Part shown: positions 40,440 to 52,356 of the stretch, one piece after another
Layout of the letters: each line of letters opens with the position of its first letter
How positions within the stretch are numbered: position 1 is the stretch's first letter
DNA from: Streptomyces sp. SJL17-4
GTDB taxonomy: Bacteria; Actinomycetota; Actinomycetes; Streptomycetales; Streptomycetaceae
DNA: 64,000 bases
Assembly: GCF_036826855.1 (NCBI RefSeq)
Contig: NZ_CP104578.1
Coordinates: 5,057,501 to 5,121,500 of the forward strand
Direction: 5' to 3'
The notes under the pieces: model-generated
Told to the model about the DNA's origin: nothing
Seen by the model: the letters and a program-made list of their open reading frames with translations, nothing else
Databases searched by the model: none
Position numbers and translations under genes: made by a program

Positions 40440-41410
40440 AGCTTGTTCTTGGAGATCCGGGCCAGGAGCAGGTTCGGGTCCGGGTTCTCGGTGTTGAAGA
40501 AGGCCGCGCTGTTCACGTAGACGGTCTTGGCGCGGACCGCCACGGAGGTCGGGCCGTCGAGCCCGTCCGCCCGGGTGAGCACGGTCTTGTGGGTGCCGTC
40601 GGGCCGTACGAGCTCCAGCTCGTTGTCCTGGTGCAGCGCGGCGAGGACCGTGTCCCCGTGCCCGGTGAAGGCGAAGTCGTCGATGAACGTCAGCCCGGTC
40701 GCCCGGGTCTCGATCGGGCCGGCGGCGCGGTCGGGACCGGGACCGATCGGGATGCGCAGCAGGGTCGCGTGGGCGGTGTTGGACACCCAGACGGCGCCGT
40801 CGTGGACCTTGAGGCCGTTGGCGCCGAAGGGGATCTGCTCGGTGGGTTCGAGCGCGGCCCCGGTGGCCCAGGCCGTGGGCGTGCCGCCGGTCACCGGCAG
40901 GGACCACACCGTGCCGAGCCGCGAGTCGGCGGTGTAGAGGGTGCCGCACTTCTCGTCGAGGGCGAGCCCGTTGGGGAAGGCGTCCGCAGGGAAGAAGCCG
41001 ATCTGCTCCGGCGCGCCGCCGCCGGGCGCGATGCGCCAGATGCCGGTCTCCTTCCTGCCGGTGGCGTAGGTGACGTACAGGGTGCCGTCGTGGGCGCGGG
41101 CGATGCCCAGGGTCACGGCCCCGCCGACGGGCGTCTGCGCGTCCGGCACCTCGGGCAGGGTGGCGAGGATCGTGGTGTCGCCCTCCTTGGTGACGCGGGC
41201 GACCTGGTGGGCGAAGGCGAAGGTGATGTCGGCGGAGCCGTCGGGCTCCAGGGCGATGTTCTCCGCGTTCTGACCGGCGGCGGAGTCGAAGTGGGCGACG
41301 ACGCGGGGATCGGACACGGTCGGATCGCCGCCCGACGCGGGGCCCGCCGCGAGCACGGCGAGGGCGGCGGTGGCGGTGGCGACGGCGGTGAGGCGTGGAT
41401 GGCTCGACAT
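40436..41410 (-). CDS. Secreted SMP-30/gluconolactonase-like beta-propeller protein
   Basis: 324 aa. A Sec signal peptide covers residues 1-28 (VATATAALAVLAAGPASGG). The mature part is a six-bladed propeller: VGGAVTLGIARAHDGTLYVTYA, FFPADAFPNGLALDEKCGTLY, GANGLKVHDGAVWVSN and GLDGPTSVAVRAKTVYVNSA. The NGL(A/K) repeats resemble SMP-30/strictosidine-synthase-like proteins; metal ligands cannot be fixed by eye, so enzymatic activity is uncertain. An AGGAGAA ribosome site precedes the ATG. Confidence 0.82.
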   Translation of the reverse strand: MSSHPRLTAVATATAALAVLAAGPASGGDPTVSDPRVVAHFDSAAGQNAENIALEPDGSADITFAFAHQVARVTKEGDTTILATLPEVPDAQTPVGGAVTLGIARAHDGTLYVTYATGRKETGIWRIAPGGGAPEQIGFFPADAFPNGLALDEKCGTLYTADSRLGTVWSLPVTGGTPTAWATGAALEPTEQIPFGANGLKVHDGAVWVSNTAHATLLRIPIGPGPDRAAGPIETRATGLTFIDDFAFTGHGDTVLAALHQDNELELVRPDGTHKTVLTRADGLDGPTSVAVRAKTVYVNSAAFFNTENPDPNLLLARISKNKL

Positions 41411-41552
41411 GGGCTTCTCCTCGGAGTGGTGGTGACCTGAGGAGAAGATGACGGGTCGTCAGTCGTCGGGTGCGGCAGCCGGGGCCGGGGGGTCGCCCGC
41501 GCGGCCGACGGCATGGGGCCGGTTGGCACTGTGCCGTGGCCGGGGGTGCCCG

Positions 41553-41573
41553 TACTCAGCCGCCGGTTGAGTA
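41553..41573. promoter_or_regulatory. Inverted repeat TACTCA-N9-TGAGTA upstream of the acyltransferase
   Basis: Exact 6-bp arms around GCCGCCGGT, 45 bp before the acyltransferase ATG. A candidate operator; no adjacent regulator gene is obvious. Confidence 0.45.
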
Positions 41574-41618
41574 TCCGCGCGCTGACGACGGGCCGGGCGG
41601 TCGCGGGACCGTACCCGT

Positions 41619-42908
41619 ATGGGAATCAGTGCTCGCGAACTCGCCGCCGCCACGCCCGCGACGCGGGACCGGTACGTCGATCTGCTTCGGGTGGCCTCGC
41701 TCGCCGTCGTCGTACTCGGGCACTGGCTGATGGCGGCCGTCACCGTCGACGGGCAGGTCGGCAATCTGCTCGCCGTCGTGCCCGAACTCCAGGTGGTGAC
41801 CTGGCTGTTCCAGGTGATGCCGGTGTTCTTCTTCGTCGGCGGCTTCTCGCACGCCCTCGCCCACCGCTCCCGCCCGCAGTACGCGGCCTTCCTGCGGGCC
41901 CGGCTCCAGCGGCTGCTCCGGCCGACGATGGTCTTCGTCGGGGTCTGGGGCGCGGCCGCACTCGTCCTCCAGCTGTCCGGAGCGGACGGGGGGCTCACCG
42001 GGGTCGCGCTGCGGCTGGTCACCCAGCCGCTCTGGTTCATCGGGATCTATCTGGCGATGGTCGCGTTCACCCCGCCGCTGCTGCGGCTGCACGAGCGATG
42101 GGGCTGGGGCGCGTTCGCGGTGCTCGCGGGCGGCGCGGTCGCGGTGGACGTGCTGCGGTTCGCGGCGGACGTGCCGTTCGTCGAGTTCCTGAACTTCGCG
42201 TTCGTGTGGCTGGCGGTCCACCAGCTGGGCTTCCTCCGCGCCGACGGAATGATCCGCCGCCCGGCCCTGCTCGCCGGCGCGGGCCTGCTCGGCGCGACCG
42301 CGCTCGTCGCCCTGGGGCCGTATCCGCTGTCGATGGTGGGGATGCCCGGCGAGAAGGTCTCCAACATGGCACCGCCGACCCTCGCCCTGCTCTGCCACGG
42401 CCTGTGGCTGGTCGGCGCGGTCGAGCTGCTCAAGGGGCCCGGGGCGCGGCTCGTGGCCCGGGCCGGGGTGTGGCGGGCGGTGGTCGCGGCCAACGGGATC
42501 GCGATGACGGCGTTCCTGTGGCACCTGACGGCGATGCTCGGGGTGTACGGGGCGATGCTCGGCTTCGGTGCGGGGCTGCCCGCCCCCGCCTCGGGCGCCT
42601 GGTGGGCGCAGGTGCCGCTCCGGTTCGCCGCGGCGGCCGCCCTGACCGCCGCACTCGTCGCCGTCTTCCGCCGCTTCGAGGCGCCGGGACCCACCCGCCG
42701 GGACGGCGGTTCCGGGCCGCTCGCGGCCCTCGGCATCACCCTGGCGCTCCTCGGGATCCTCGGCCTCTCGGCGACCGGCCTCGGCGGCCTCCTGGAGGGT
42801 CACACCGCGACCCTGATCGCGTTCGAGGTCACCGCCCCGGCGGCGGTGGCGATGGCCCTCGCGGGCTGGCTGCTCGTCGAGCGCCCTACATCTCGTCGAT
42901 CGCGGTGA
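41619..42908 (+). CDS. Membrane acyltransferase (acyltransferase 3 family)
   Basis: 429 aa, about ten membrane helices. Acyltransferase-3 markers: RDRYVDLLRVASLAVVVLGHW with the conserved His in helix 1, and VFFFVGGFSHALAHRSR with the Arg of the RxxR-like segment. Members O-acetylate or O-acylate sugars, peptidoglycan or macrolides. The C-terminus (VERPTSRRSR) overlaps the end of the convergent Uma2-like gene by 23 bp. Substrate unknown. Confidence 0.87.
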   Translation: MGISARELAAATPATRDRYVDLLRVASLAVVVLGHWLMAAVTVDGQVGNLLAVVPELQVVTWLFQVMPVFFFVGGFSHALAHRSRPQYAAFLRARLQRLLRPTMVFVGVWGAAALVLQLSGADGGLTGVALRLVTQPLWFIGIYLAMVAFTPPLLRLHERWGWGAFAVLAGGAVAVDVLRFAADVPFVEFLNFAFVWLAVHQLGFLRADGMIRRPALLAGAGLLGATALVALGPYPLSMVGMPGEKVSNMAPPTLALLCHGLWLVGAVELLKGPGARLVARAGVWRAVVAANGIAMTAFLWHLTAMLGVYGAMLGFGAGLPAPASGAWWAQVPLRFAAAAALTAALVAVFRRFEAPGPTRRDGGSGPLAALGITLALLGILGLSATGLGGLLEGHTATLIAFEVTAPAAVAMALAGWLLVERPTSRRSR

Positions 42909-43494
42909 GGTCGATGTCGACGGGGAAGGGGACGGCGACCTTCAGCCGGTCGCGGTAGGTTCCGGTCGAGTTGTAGGTCTTGGTGAGAGGGTCGAGCTCG
43001 TAGACCCGCACGACCAGGTGCTCGTCCTTGCCCTCCATCTCGACGAGCCAGAAGTGCTCGATGCCCGCAGCCGCGTACTTGGGCGGTTTGGCGTTACGGT
43101 CCCGCGCCTCGGATTCAGGCGATACGACCTCGACGGCGAGCAGAACGTCAGCGACTTCGAACGAGGTCTGAGTGCGATTCTTGAGAGCCTCCTTGCGGAT
43201 GACCGATACATCGGGTTCGGGCCCGTTTCGGCGGTCGATGATCACGGTCATCTCCCGGCTCACCCGAAGCTCCGGTGGCACCGTGCTGCGGAGCCCGCTC
43301 ACCAGCAGGTCGATTGCCACACTGTGGAAGTGGCGCTGCGGACTCACGAAAACCAGGCTCCCGTCGATCAGCTCGGTGTGCGGCGGGAGGTCGGGCAGCG
43401 TGAGCAGGTCGTCGACCGTCCAGCCGTCCTGCGGCGGCTTCGGCCAACGCCCGGCGCACTCCTGCTCCGGCCTGGTCATCGGCTCGGCAGTCAT
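42886..43494 (-). CDS. Uma2-family putative restriction-endonuclease-like protein
   Basis: 202 aa from ATG 43494, which follows GGGAGGAACC (an in-frame ATG at 43506 is less well placed). The PD-(D/E)XK-like Uma2 fold is indicated by PDVSVIRKE (Asp), LLAVEVVSPES (Glu), RDRNAKPPKYAAAGIEHFWLV (Lys and aromatic). Uma2/DUF820 proteins are abundant in cyanobacteria and Streptomyces; their biological role is unknown and nuclease activity is unproven. Its 3' end overlaps the convergent acyltransferase gene. Confidence 0.88.
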   Translation of the reverse strand: MTAEPMTRPEQECAGRWPKPPQDGWTVDDLLTLPDLPPHTELIDGSLVFVSPQRHFHSVAIDLLVSGLRSTVPPELRVSREMTVIIDRRNGPEPDVSVIRKEALKNRTQTSFEVADVLLAVEVVSPESEARDRNAKPPKYAAAGIEHFWLVEMEGKDEHLVVRVYELDPLTKTYNSTGTYRDRLKVAVPFPVDIDLTAIDEM

Positions 43495-43631
43495 GGTTCC
43501 TCCCATGGGTGGGATTCTGCGACCCGCTCTTCACAGTAGCCGCCGATCCCGATCACGTCATCACAAAGAGTGACCGGTCACCCCACCGTCTACCCTGGGA
43601 CGTCGAACGATCCCCCCGTACAGGAGTCAAA

Positions 43632-45437
<1,806 letters not shown>

Positions 45438-45452
45438 CGAGGGCATCACAGG

Positions 45453-45485
45453 CCGGTCCTCCCTTGGGTACAAGGGGCGGACCGG
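45453..45485 (+). terminator. Intrinsic terminator with T-tract after the ABC-F gene
   Basis: Stem CCGGTCC/GGACCGG with an inner CCCTTG/CAAGGG stem and GGTA loop, followed by TCGCTTTTG. One of the few hairpins here with a T run. Confidence 0.85.
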
Positions 45486-45549
45486 TCGCTTTTGCGCCAG
45501 CGCGTGAGTGGTAGAAAGAAAACCCGCTCACGTCAAGGGGGAACTGCTG

Positions 45550-47439
45550 ATGACCCAGCCGCCCAGCAACCAGCCGCCGGGGGGCTTCGGAGCTCCCCAG
45601 GATCCGAACCAGGGCCCGCACCAGGGCACGCCGCCCGTGCCGCCCGCCCCGCCGCAGGCACCGCAGACCCCACCGCCGCCCGCCGGCCCGCCCGGCGCGC
45701 CGCCCGCCGCGCCCGGACCGTACAGCCAGCAGCCGCAGCAGCAGCCGCAGCCCGGTTACGGGTACCCGCAGCAGGGCCAGCCCGGTCAGCCGGGCCCGTA
45801 CGGCCAGCCGGGCCAGCCCGGACAGCCCGGCCCTTACGGCCAGCAGCCGTACGGCTACCCGCAGCAGGGCCAGCAGCCCGGCTACGGCCAGCCGCAGCAG
45901 CCGGGACCGTACGGCCAGCAGCAGAGCCCGTACGGCGGGTACCCCACCCAGCCGATGTACCAGGGCGCCCCCACCCCGCCGTCCTCCGGCGGCGGCCTCA
46001 AGGGCCGTACCGGTCTCGTCGCCGCCGTGGCCGCCGGTGCCGTCCTCGTGGCCGCCGTCACCACCTGGGCCGTCGTCGGCGGTGGCGACGACGAGAAGCC
46101 GATCGCCGGGCCGACCGCCAGCGCGAGCTCCTCGTCCAGCGCCCCCAAGCCCACCGAGTCGGTGGACAAGGGCGACGGCTCGGGCGACGGCTCCAAGGGC
46201 GACGGCGGCGACCTCAACGCGGGCCGCCAGGCCGGCGAGGCCAAGGTCAACTGGCTGCTCCAGAACGACGTCGACCTGCCCCGCAACGGCGCCGACGTCC
46301 TCGGCCCGTGGATCGTCGGCGACACCGTCGTCAAGGCCATGTACAAGGGCGTCTCCGGCTACAACCTGAGCGACGGCGCCCCGAAGTGGCACGTCGACGT
46401 GCCGTTCGAGCTGTGCGCCGCGCCCGCCGAACCCTCGGCGAACGGCGTCATGGTCTTCGCCTACGCCGAGAGCGCCAAGGACGGCGCCAAGTGCACCTCG
46501 CTCCAGCAGATCGACCTGAAGACCGGCAAGGCGGGCTGGAAGAAGGCCGTACCCAAGCCCAAGGGCCTGTTCGCCTTCTCGGACAACACCCTGTCCATCA
46601 GCGGCAACACGCTGACCGTCTCCGGCACCAGCAGCTCCTACGGCTTCTCGCTGACCGACGGCAAGCAGCTCTTCACCGGCGCGACGACCGGCTGCAAGCC
46701 CTTCGCGTACGCCGGCGGCAGCAAGCTGATCGCCGCCGTGGACTGCCCGTCGGGCAGCACCACCAAGAAGCTCCAGGGCGTCAGCCAGGTCGACCCGAAC
46801 ACGGGCAAGCCCAAGTGGACCTTCAAGCTGGAGGCCGACTGGGAGGTGGACCGGGTCTACTCGGTCGACCCGCTGGTCGTCTCCGCCACCCAGCGCGAGC
46901 AGAAGAAGTGGACCATCTTCGCGCTCAACCCGAACGGTTCGCTCCGCTCGCAGATCCAGGGCGGCAAGGACAAGTTCGCCCCCTCGTGCGGCGGCGGCTT
47001 CGTCATCTTCGGCAAGAACCTCCAGGGCTGCACGGGAGTCGCGGCCGACGCGAACACCTTCTACATGGCCACCGAGACCTCGTACGGCACCCCCAACGAG
47101 GTCGTCGCCTTCGACCTGAAGACCGGCAAGGCCAAGTGGCGCTCCAAGGCGCCCGGTGAGCAGTCGATGATCCCGCTCCGCATGGAGGGCGGCCAGGTCC
47201 TGGTGTACGTGGACCCCTCGTACGACAAGGGCGGCGCCGTCGCGACGATCGCCCCCACCGGCGGTGCGCCGAAGACCGTGCTCCAGCACCCGGCGTCGAC
47301 GGCCCAGGTCGAGAACAACTTCTACAGTCCGGGCTACGCGTACGGCGCCGGCACCTTCGTCGTGGCGAGCGGGCGCGTCTCCGCCTCGAACGACAAGGAA
47401 GAAAAGCTGGTCAAGACGATGATGGCGTTCAGCAAGTGA
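45550..47439 (+). CDS. Membrane-anchored PQQ-like beta-propeller protein with Pro/Gln/Gly-rich cytoplasmic domain (paralogue 1)
   Basis: 629 aa from ATG 45550. The first ~150 residues are a low-complexity Pro/Gly/Gln/Tyr region with repeated PGQPGPYGQ and GYPQQ. One membrane helix ([21 protein letters not shown]) follows, then a Ser/Lys linker and an extracellular propeller of PQQ-type blades ([30 protein letters not shown]). There is no catalytic motif; four or more Cys suggest disulfides outside the cell. The next gene (47453) is a clear paralogue. Possibly a surface sensor or scaffold; function not known. Confidence 0.82.
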   Translation: MTQPPSNQPPGGFGAPQDPNQGPHQGTPPVPPAPPQAPQTPPPPAGPPGAPPAAPGPYSQQPQQQPQPGYGYPQQGQPGQPGPYGQPGQPGQPGPYGQQPYGYPQQGQQPGYGQPQQPGPYGQQQSPYGGYPTQPMYQGAPTPPSSGGGLKGRTGLVAAVAAGAVLVAAVTTWAVVGGGDDEKPIAGPTASASSSSSAPKPTESVDKGDGSGDGSKGDGGDLNAGRQAGEAKVNWLLQNDVDLPRNGADVLGPWIVGDTVVKAMYKGVSGYNLSDGAPKWHVDVPFELCAAPAEPSANGVMVFAYAESAKDGAKCTSLQQIDLKTGKAGWKKAVPKPKGLFAFSDNTLSISGNTLTVSGTSSSYGFSLTDGKQLFTGATTGCKPFAYAGGSKLIAAVDCPSGSTTKKLQGVSQVDPNTGKPKWTFKLEADWEVDRVYSVDPLVVSATQREQKKWTIFALNPNGSLRSQIQGGKDKFAPSCGGGFVIFGKNLQGCTGVAADANTFYMATETSYGTPNEVVAFDLKTGKAKWRSKAPGEQSMIPLRMEGGQVLVYVDPSYDKGGAVATIAPTGGAPKTVLQHPASTAQVENNFYSPGYAYGAGTFVVASGRVSASNDKEEKLVKTMMAFSK

Positions 47440-47452
47440 GGTACACGGACCG

Positions 47453-49306
47453 ATGACGCAGCCACCCCCACCCCCACCGAACCAACCCCCCGAGCCGCAG
47501 GGCGGCTTCGGCGCGCCGACGCCGCAGCAGCCGGAGCCCGGTTACGGCTACCCGCAGCAGCAGCCCGAGCCCGGTTACGGCTACCCGCAGCAGGCACCGC
47601 CGCCGCAGCCGGACCCGGGGTACGGCTACCCGCAGCAGCCCCCGGCGGCCCCGCAGCAGCAGCCGTACGGCTACCCGGGCCAGCCGCCCACGCAGCCGCA
47701 GCAGCCCTACGGCGCCGGCTACCAGCAGCCGGCCCAGCCCCCGTACGGCTATCCGCCCCAGCAGCAGCCCTACGGCGGCTACCAGCAGCCCACCACGGCC
47801 GCGGTCCCGGCCGCGGCGGGCGGCGGCAAGAAGCTGTCGGCGCAGCTCCAGATCGTCATCGCGGCGGTCGTCGCCGTCGTCCTGATCGTCGGCGTCGGCA
47901 TCTGGTACGCCAACTCCGGTGACGGCGGTGGCAAGGAGGAAGAGGCCAAGGGCACGGCCGGCACCTCGCAGGGCGCCACGGGCGACGGCGGTTCCGGTGA
48001 CACCAAGGGCATCGGTGGCGGCGGCAAGGAGCAGCCGCCGGCGAACACCCAGGCGAAGGAGGCCTTCCGGCTGGACACGCCGAAGGTCCCGGACGTCACC
48101 GATGTCACCGGTTCCTGGGTGACCGACAAGGCGTACGTGAAGACGGGCGTCAACTCGATCGTCGCCCACGACCGTGACAAGGGCTCCGTCCTGTGGACGC
48201 TGCCCCTGACCGGTCAGGTCTGCGGCAGCTCGCGTCATCTGACGGCCGACAACAAGCTGGCGATCCTCTTCGAGGCCAAGAAGCGGGTCGCGCCGCGCTA
48301 CTTCCAGCAGTGCACCGAGGTCGGTGTGGTCGACCTGAACGCCGGAAAGCTGCTGTGGTCCACCTCGGTCACCGGCGGCACCGCCGGCGACCAGAAGGTC
48401 CGGTTCGGCGAGGTCACGATCAGCGGGAAGACGGTCGCGGCCGGCGGCACCGACGGCGGCGCCGCCTTCGACGTCGCCAACGGCAACCCGCGCTGGAAGC
48501 CGCAGGCCAACGACCAGAGCTGCTACGACCTGGGATACGGCGGCGGCGAAGGTCTCGTCGCGGTCCGCAAGTGCGGCTCGTACGACGCCCAGTACGTGAT
48601 GATCCAGAACCTCGACCCGATGACGGGCGCCCCGGTCTCGCAGTTCAAGATGCCGACCGGGGTGAAGTACGCGTCGGTCATCTCCACCAAGCCGCTGGTC
48701 GTCGCGGCCGACGTCGGCGACAGTGCGGGCGACGGCAGCGGCATCTCGGACTTCTTCTCCCTCGACGAGAAGACCGGGAAGCTGAAGGCGAAGATCACGG
48801 CGGACGCCGACCAGTATGCGGCCCGCTGCCGCTCGACCAAGGTCGAGTCCTGCTCGCAGGCGCTGGTCGGCAACGGCCGGCTGTACGTGTCGACCGAGGA
48901 GCACGAGGGCTCCACCGGCGAGTACGGCGACGAGACGAACGAGCTGATCGCCTTCGACCTGGCCACCGGAAGGACGGCGCCGGAGAAGGCGGACGCGGGT
49001 GACAAGTACACCCTGGTCCCGCTCCGGATGGACGGCGGCAACATCATCGCGTACAAGGAGCCGCCCTACGACAAGGGCGGCCGGATCGTCTCCATCGACG
49101 GCGGCACGATGAAGGAGACCGTGCTCCTGGAGAACCCGGCGGACAAGACCCTCCGGAACCTGGAGCGCGCCTTCACTCCGCAGTACTCGGAGATCCTCTA
49201 CCGCGACGGGCGGCTGTTCATGTCCGACATGATGCTCTCCAAGCCGCGGGCGTCGGCGTCGCCGAACGACAAGGAGTATCTGGCGGTGTCGTTCAGCACC
49301 CACTGA
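47453..49306 (+). CDS. Membrane-anchored PQQ-like beta-propeller protein (paralogue 2)
   Basis: 617 aa, 13 bp after paralogue 1. Same layout: a ~120-residue low-complexity N-terminus with near-exact [11 protein letters not shown] repeats (33-bp DNA units around 47526-47600), one membrane helix ([21 protein letters not shown]) and an extracellular propeller. The C-terminal segment ([38 protein letters not shown]) aligns with paralogue 1, proving tandem duplication. Cys in [16 protein letters not shown] and [12 protein letters not shown] suggest disulfides. Co-transcribed with paralogue 1; terminator at 49344. Confidence 0.82.
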   Translation: MTQPPPPPPNQPPEPQGGFGAPTPQQPEPGYGYPQQQPEPGYGYPQQAPPPQPDPGYGYPQQPPAAPQQQPYGYPGQPPTQPQQPYGAGYQQPAQPPYGYPPQQQPYGGYQQPTTAAVPAAAGGGKKLSAQLQIVIAAVVAVVLIVGVGIWYANSGDGGGKEEEAKGTAGTSQGATGDGGSGDTKGIGGGGKEQPPANTQAKEAFRLDTPKVPDVTDVTGSWVTDKAYVKTGVNSIVAHDRDKGSVLWTLPLTGQVCGSSRHLTADNKLAILFEAKKRVAPRYFQQCTEVGVVDLNAGKLLWSTSVTGGTAGDQKVRFGEVTISGKTVAAGGTDGGAAFDVANGNPRWKPQANDQSCYDLGYGGGEGLVAVRKCGSYDAQYVMIQNLDPMTGAPVSQFKMPTGVKYASVISTKPLVVAADVGDSAGDGSGISDFFSLDEKTGKLKAKITADADQYAARCRSTKVESCSQALVGNGRLYVSTEEHEGSTGEYGDETNELIAFDLATGRTAPEKADAGDKYTLVPLRMDGGNIIAYKEPPYDKGGRIVSIDGGTMKETVLLENPADKTLRNLERAFTPQYSEILYRDGRLFMSDMMLSKPRASASPNDKEYLAVSFSTH

Positions 49307-49343
49307 ACTCGTTGACATCGCACGGATGTCCGTGAGGTTCGCG

Positions 49344-49381
49344 CGGCCCGGCGCGTCGGTTCACCCCGACGCGCCGGGCCG
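49344..49381 (+). terminator. Perfect 16-bp hairpin terminator after the PQQ-propeller pair
   Basis: CGGCCCGGCGCGTCGG pairs exactly with CCGACGCGCCGGGCCG around TTCACC, followed by TTTGCG. Confidence 0.88.
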
Positions 49382-49457
49382 TTTGCGCGGGGTGCCGGTG
49401 GGTGAGGAATTCGGGGTCGAGCGGGCGGCCGGTGGACGGCGGCCCGGAGGATGGGGG

Positions 49458-50153
49458 ATGACCGGGATGGGCGTACGGCTCGTGGTGGTGGACGATCACC
49501 GCCTGCTCGCGGAGGCGCTCGCCTCGGCGCTGAAGCTGCGCGGGCACCGGGTGCTCGCGGCGGCCGCGCCGGTGGCGGGGGCGGCGGAGCTCGTCGTGAG
49601 CCGGGCGCCGGAGGTCTGCCTCCTGGGCACGGCGGCCCCGGCCGAGCCGGGGGCCTTCGACGTGGTCGTACGGATCAAGCGCGAGCGGCCGCAGGTGGCC
49701 GTGGTGGTGCTCGGCCCGGTGCCCTCGCCGCGCGGGATCGCGGCGGCGTTCGCCGCCGGGGCCTCGGGGTACGTCCGGCACGACGAGCGCATCGAGGGCG
49801 TCGAGCGCGCCCTGGTGAAGGCGAGGGCGGGGGAGTCGGCGGTGGCGCCGCAGCTCCTCCAGTCGGCCTTCGCGGAGCTGCTGCACCCCACCGCGCAGCC
49901 GGACGACGAGGGCCAGCGGCTGCTGCGGCTCCTGACGCAGCGGGAGGTGGAGGTCCTCGTCCGGGTCGCGGAGGGGGAGGACACCCGGCTGATCGCGGAG
50001 GGGATGGGGATCGCGCCGAGCACGGCCCGGACGCATGTGCAGCGGGTCCTGATGAAGCTGGGGGTGGGGTCGCGCCTGGAGGCGGCGGCGCTCGCGGCCC
50101 GTACGGGGCTGCTCGACCGCGCGGTGCCGATGCAGCGGGGCCCGTCCCTCTGA
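49458..50153 (+). CDS. Atypical LuxR-type response regulator lacking the phosphorylatable Asp
   Basis: 231 aa from ATG 49458 (GGAGG upstream). The receiver keeps the acidic pair D12-D13 (VVVDDHRLL), but the phosphoacceptor position reads LLG57 instead of LLD, and the conserved Lys is Arg107 (ASGYVRHDE). The C-terminal LuxR helix-turn-helix (LTQREVEVLVRVAEGEDTRL, then ARTHVQRVLMKLGV) is intact. It is probably an orphan regulator working without aspartyl phosphorylation. No kinase gene is nearby. A related but canonical regulator lies at 53861, on the other side of the gal operon. Confidence 0.85.
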   Translation: MTGMGVRLVVVDDHRLLAEALASALKLRGHRVLAAAAPVAGAAELVVSRAPEVCLLGTAAPAEPGAFDVVVRIKRERPQVAVVVLGPVPSPRGIAAAFAAGASGYVRHDERIEGVERALVKARAGESAVAPQLLQSAFAELLHPTAQPDDEGQRLLRLLTQREVEVLVRVAEGEDTRLIAEGMGIAPSTARTHVQRVLMKLGVGSRLEAAALAARTGLLDRAVPMQRGPSL

Positions 50154-50194
50154 CGTTCGGGCCGTCTGACGCTCGGGCCTTCTGACGCCCGGAT

Positions 50195-50233
50195 GAAGCC
50201 CGGTCCCTCCGTTCGTGGGAGGGGCCGGGCTTC
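50195..50233 (+). terminator. 16-bp hairpin terminator between the atypical regulator and galT
   Basis: GAAGCCCGGTCCCTCC pairs with GGAGGGGCCGGGCTTC (one G-T pair) around a 7-nt loop. Confidence 0.85.
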
Positions 50234-50256
50234 GCCGTTGACGGCGATGTTGGAAT

Positions 50257-50281
50257 GTGGTTCCTTGTGCGTGGTTATGTT
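50257..50281 (+). promoter_or_regulatory. Candidate gal operon promoter region
   Basis: TATGTT (50276-50281) is the best -10, 21 bp before the galT GTG. Two GTGGTT hexamers (50257-50262 and 50271-50276) lie 14 bp apart across the expected polymerase site, and GGTTC/GAACC arms flank the region. Streptomyces galP1 is known to have hexamer repeats as operator elements. Confidence 0.4.
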
Positions 50282-50302
50282 TGAACCGCCGGAGGGTACC
50301 CC

Positions 50303-51346
50303 GTGAAGAAGACCGTCACCGCGCTCGCCGACGGGCGCGAGCTGATCTACTACGACACCCGCGACGACGCCGTCCGCACCGCCGTCGACACCCGGCCGCT
50401 CGACCCCGTCACCTCCGCCACCGAGCTCCGGTACGACGCGCTCCTCGGGGACACCGTCGCCGTCGCCTCGCACCGGCAGGGCCGGACGTACCACCCGCCC
50501 GTCGGCGAGTGCCCGCTCTGCCCCTCCGGCGACGGACGGCAGAGCGAGATCCCGGCCCCCGACTACGAGGTCGCCGTCTTCGAGAACCGCTTCCCCACCC
50601 TCGCCGGGGAGTCGGGCCGCTGCGAGGTCGTCTGCTTCACCGCCGACCACGAGGCCTCCTTCGCCGACCTCACCCCCGAGCGGGCCGCCCTCGTGCTCGA
50701 CGCCTGGACCGACCGCACCACCGAACTCGCCGCCCGCCCCGGCGTCGAGCAGGTGTACTGCTTCGAGAACCGCGGCGCCGAGATCGGCGTCACCCTCGCC
50801 CACCCCCACGGGCAGATCTACGCCTACCCGGCCGCCACGCCCCGCACCGCCCTCATGCAGCGCAGCGCGGCCGAGCACCGGGCCCGCACCGGCGGCAACC
50901 TCTTCGACGACGTCGTCGCCCGCGAACGCGCCGACGGCGAGCGGATCGTCCTGGAGACCGAGCACTGGATCGCCTTCGTGCCGTACGCCGCCCACTGGCC
51001 GTACGAGGTCCACCTCTACCCGACCCGCCGGGTGCCCGACCTGCGGGTGCTCGACGAGGGGGCCCGCACAGAGTTCCCACAGATCTATCTGGAACTCTTG
51101 AGGCGCTTCGACCGGATCTTCGGACCGGGGGAGCCGCCGACGCCGTACATCTCCGCCTGGCACCAGGCGCCGTTCACCGGTGCGGACCGCGAGGAGTTCG
51201 CCCTGCACCTGGAACTCTTCACCGTCCGCCGGACGTCCGGCAGGCTCAAGTACCTCGCGGGCACGGAGTCCGGCATGAGCGCGTTCAGCAACGACGTGCC
51301 GCCGGAGACGGCGGCCCGGCGACTCCGAGAGGTGGCAGGCAAGTGA
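50303..51346 (+). CDS. galT: Galactose-1-phosphate uridylyltransferase
   Basis: 347 aa from GTG 50303 (GGAGGG upstream). The active-site HPHGQIY (His 167-169) carries the uridylylated histidine, and Cys70/Cys73 (CPLCPSG) bind zinc. ENRFPTL and the late STWxQ-like AWHQAPF block are also family-typical. Converts galactose-1-phosphate and UDP-glucose to glucose-1-phosphate and UDP-galactose in the Leloir pathway. First gene of galT-galE-galK. Confidence 0.95.
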   Translation: MKKTVTALADGRELIYYDTRDDAVRTAVDTRPLDPVTSATELRYDALLGDTVAVASHRQGRTYHPPVGECPLCPSGDGRQSEIPAPDYEVAVFENRFPTLAGESGRCEVVCFTADHEASFADLTPERAALVLDAWTDRTTELAARPGVEQVYCFENRGAEIGVTLAHPHGQIYAYPAATPRTALMQRSAAEHRARTGGNLFDDVVARERADGERIVLETEHWIAFVPYAAHWPYEVHLYPTRRVPDLRVLDEGARTEFPQIYLELLRRFDRIFGPGEPPTPYISAWHQAPFTGADREEFALHLELFTVRRTSGRLKYLAGTESGMSAFSNDVPPETAARRLREVAGK

Positions 51347-52356
51347 CCGAGACCGTGGATCCCGAGACGGTGAAGAAGTACCTGGTGACCGGCGGGGCCG
51401 GATACGTGGGCAGCGTCGTCGCCGCCCACCTCCTGGAGCGGGGCCACCGGGTCACCGTCCTCGACGACCTCTCCACCGGCTTCGCCGAAGCCGTCCCGGC
51501 GGGCGCCGAGTTCATCGAGGGCCGCATCCAGGACGTGGCCCGATGGCTGGACGGCTCCTACGACGGCGTCCTGCACTTCGCCGCCTTCTCCCAGGTCGGC
51601 GAGTCCGTCGCCAAGCCCGAGAAGTACTGGGAGAACAACGTCGGCGGCAGCATGGCCCTGCTCGCCGCCATGCGCTCCGCCGGCGTCCGCAGGCTGGTCT
51701 TCTCCTCCACCGCCGCGACCTACGGCGAGCCGGAGACCGTACCGATCACCGAGACCGCGCCGACCGCCCCCACCAGCCCGTACGGAGCGAGCAAGCTCGC
51801 CGTCGACCACATGATCGGCGGGGAGTGCACCGCCCACGGCCTCGCCGCCGTCTCCCTGCGCTACTTCAACGTCGCGGGGGCGTACGGCTCCCTCGGCGAG
51901 CGCCACGATCCCGAGTCGCACCTCATCCCGCTCGTCCTCCAGGTCGCCCTCGGCGACCGCGAGGCGATCTCCGTGTACGGCGACGACTACCCGACCCCCG
52001 ACGGCACCTGCGTCCGCGACTACATCCACGTCGCCGACCTCGCCGAGGCCCACCTCCTGGCGCTCGACGCGATGACCTCGGACGCCGTACCGGCCGGCGA
52101 GCACCTGGTCTGCAACCTCGGCAACGGCAACGGCTTCTCCGTCCGCGAGGTCGTCGAGACCGTACGGAAGGTCACCGGGCACCCGATCCCGGAGATCACC
52201 GCCCCGCGCCGGGCCGGCGACCCCGCCGTCCTCGTCGCCTCCGCCGAGGCCGCCCGCGAACGGCTCGGCTGGACGCCCTCCCGCCCGGACCTGGCGGACG
52301 TCGTCGCCGACGCCTGGGCCTTCGCGCGGACGCGGCACGAGGGGGGCCGGGCATGA
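51343..52356 (+). CDS. galE: UDP-glucose 4-epimerase
   Basis: 337 aa from a GTG overlapping the galT stop (GTGA); an internal GTG at 51370 would begin at VKKYLVTGG and cannot be excluded. NAD-binding GGAGYVG at 17-23, catalytic Ser in FSSTAATYG and Tyr-x3-Lys in SPYGASK, and RYFNVAGAY plus [15 protein letters not shown] typical of GalE. Interconverts UDP-glucose and UDP-galactose. Confidence 0.95.
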   Translation: MTETVDPETVKKYLVTGGAGYVGSVVAAHLLERGHRVTVLDDLSTGFAEAVPAGAEFIEGRIQDVARWLDGSYDGVLHFAAFSQVGESVAKPEKYWENNVGGSMALLAAMRSAGVRRLVFSSTAATYGEPETVPITETAPTAPTSPYGASKLAVDHMIGGECTAHGLAAVSLRYFNVAGAYGSLGERHDPESHLIPLVLQVALGDREAISVYGDDYPTPDGTCVRDYIHVADLAEAHLLALDAMTSDAVPAGEHLVCNLGNGNGFSVREVVETVRKVTGHPIPEITAPRRAGDPAVLVASAEAARERLGWTPSRPDLADVVADAWAFARTRHEGGRA

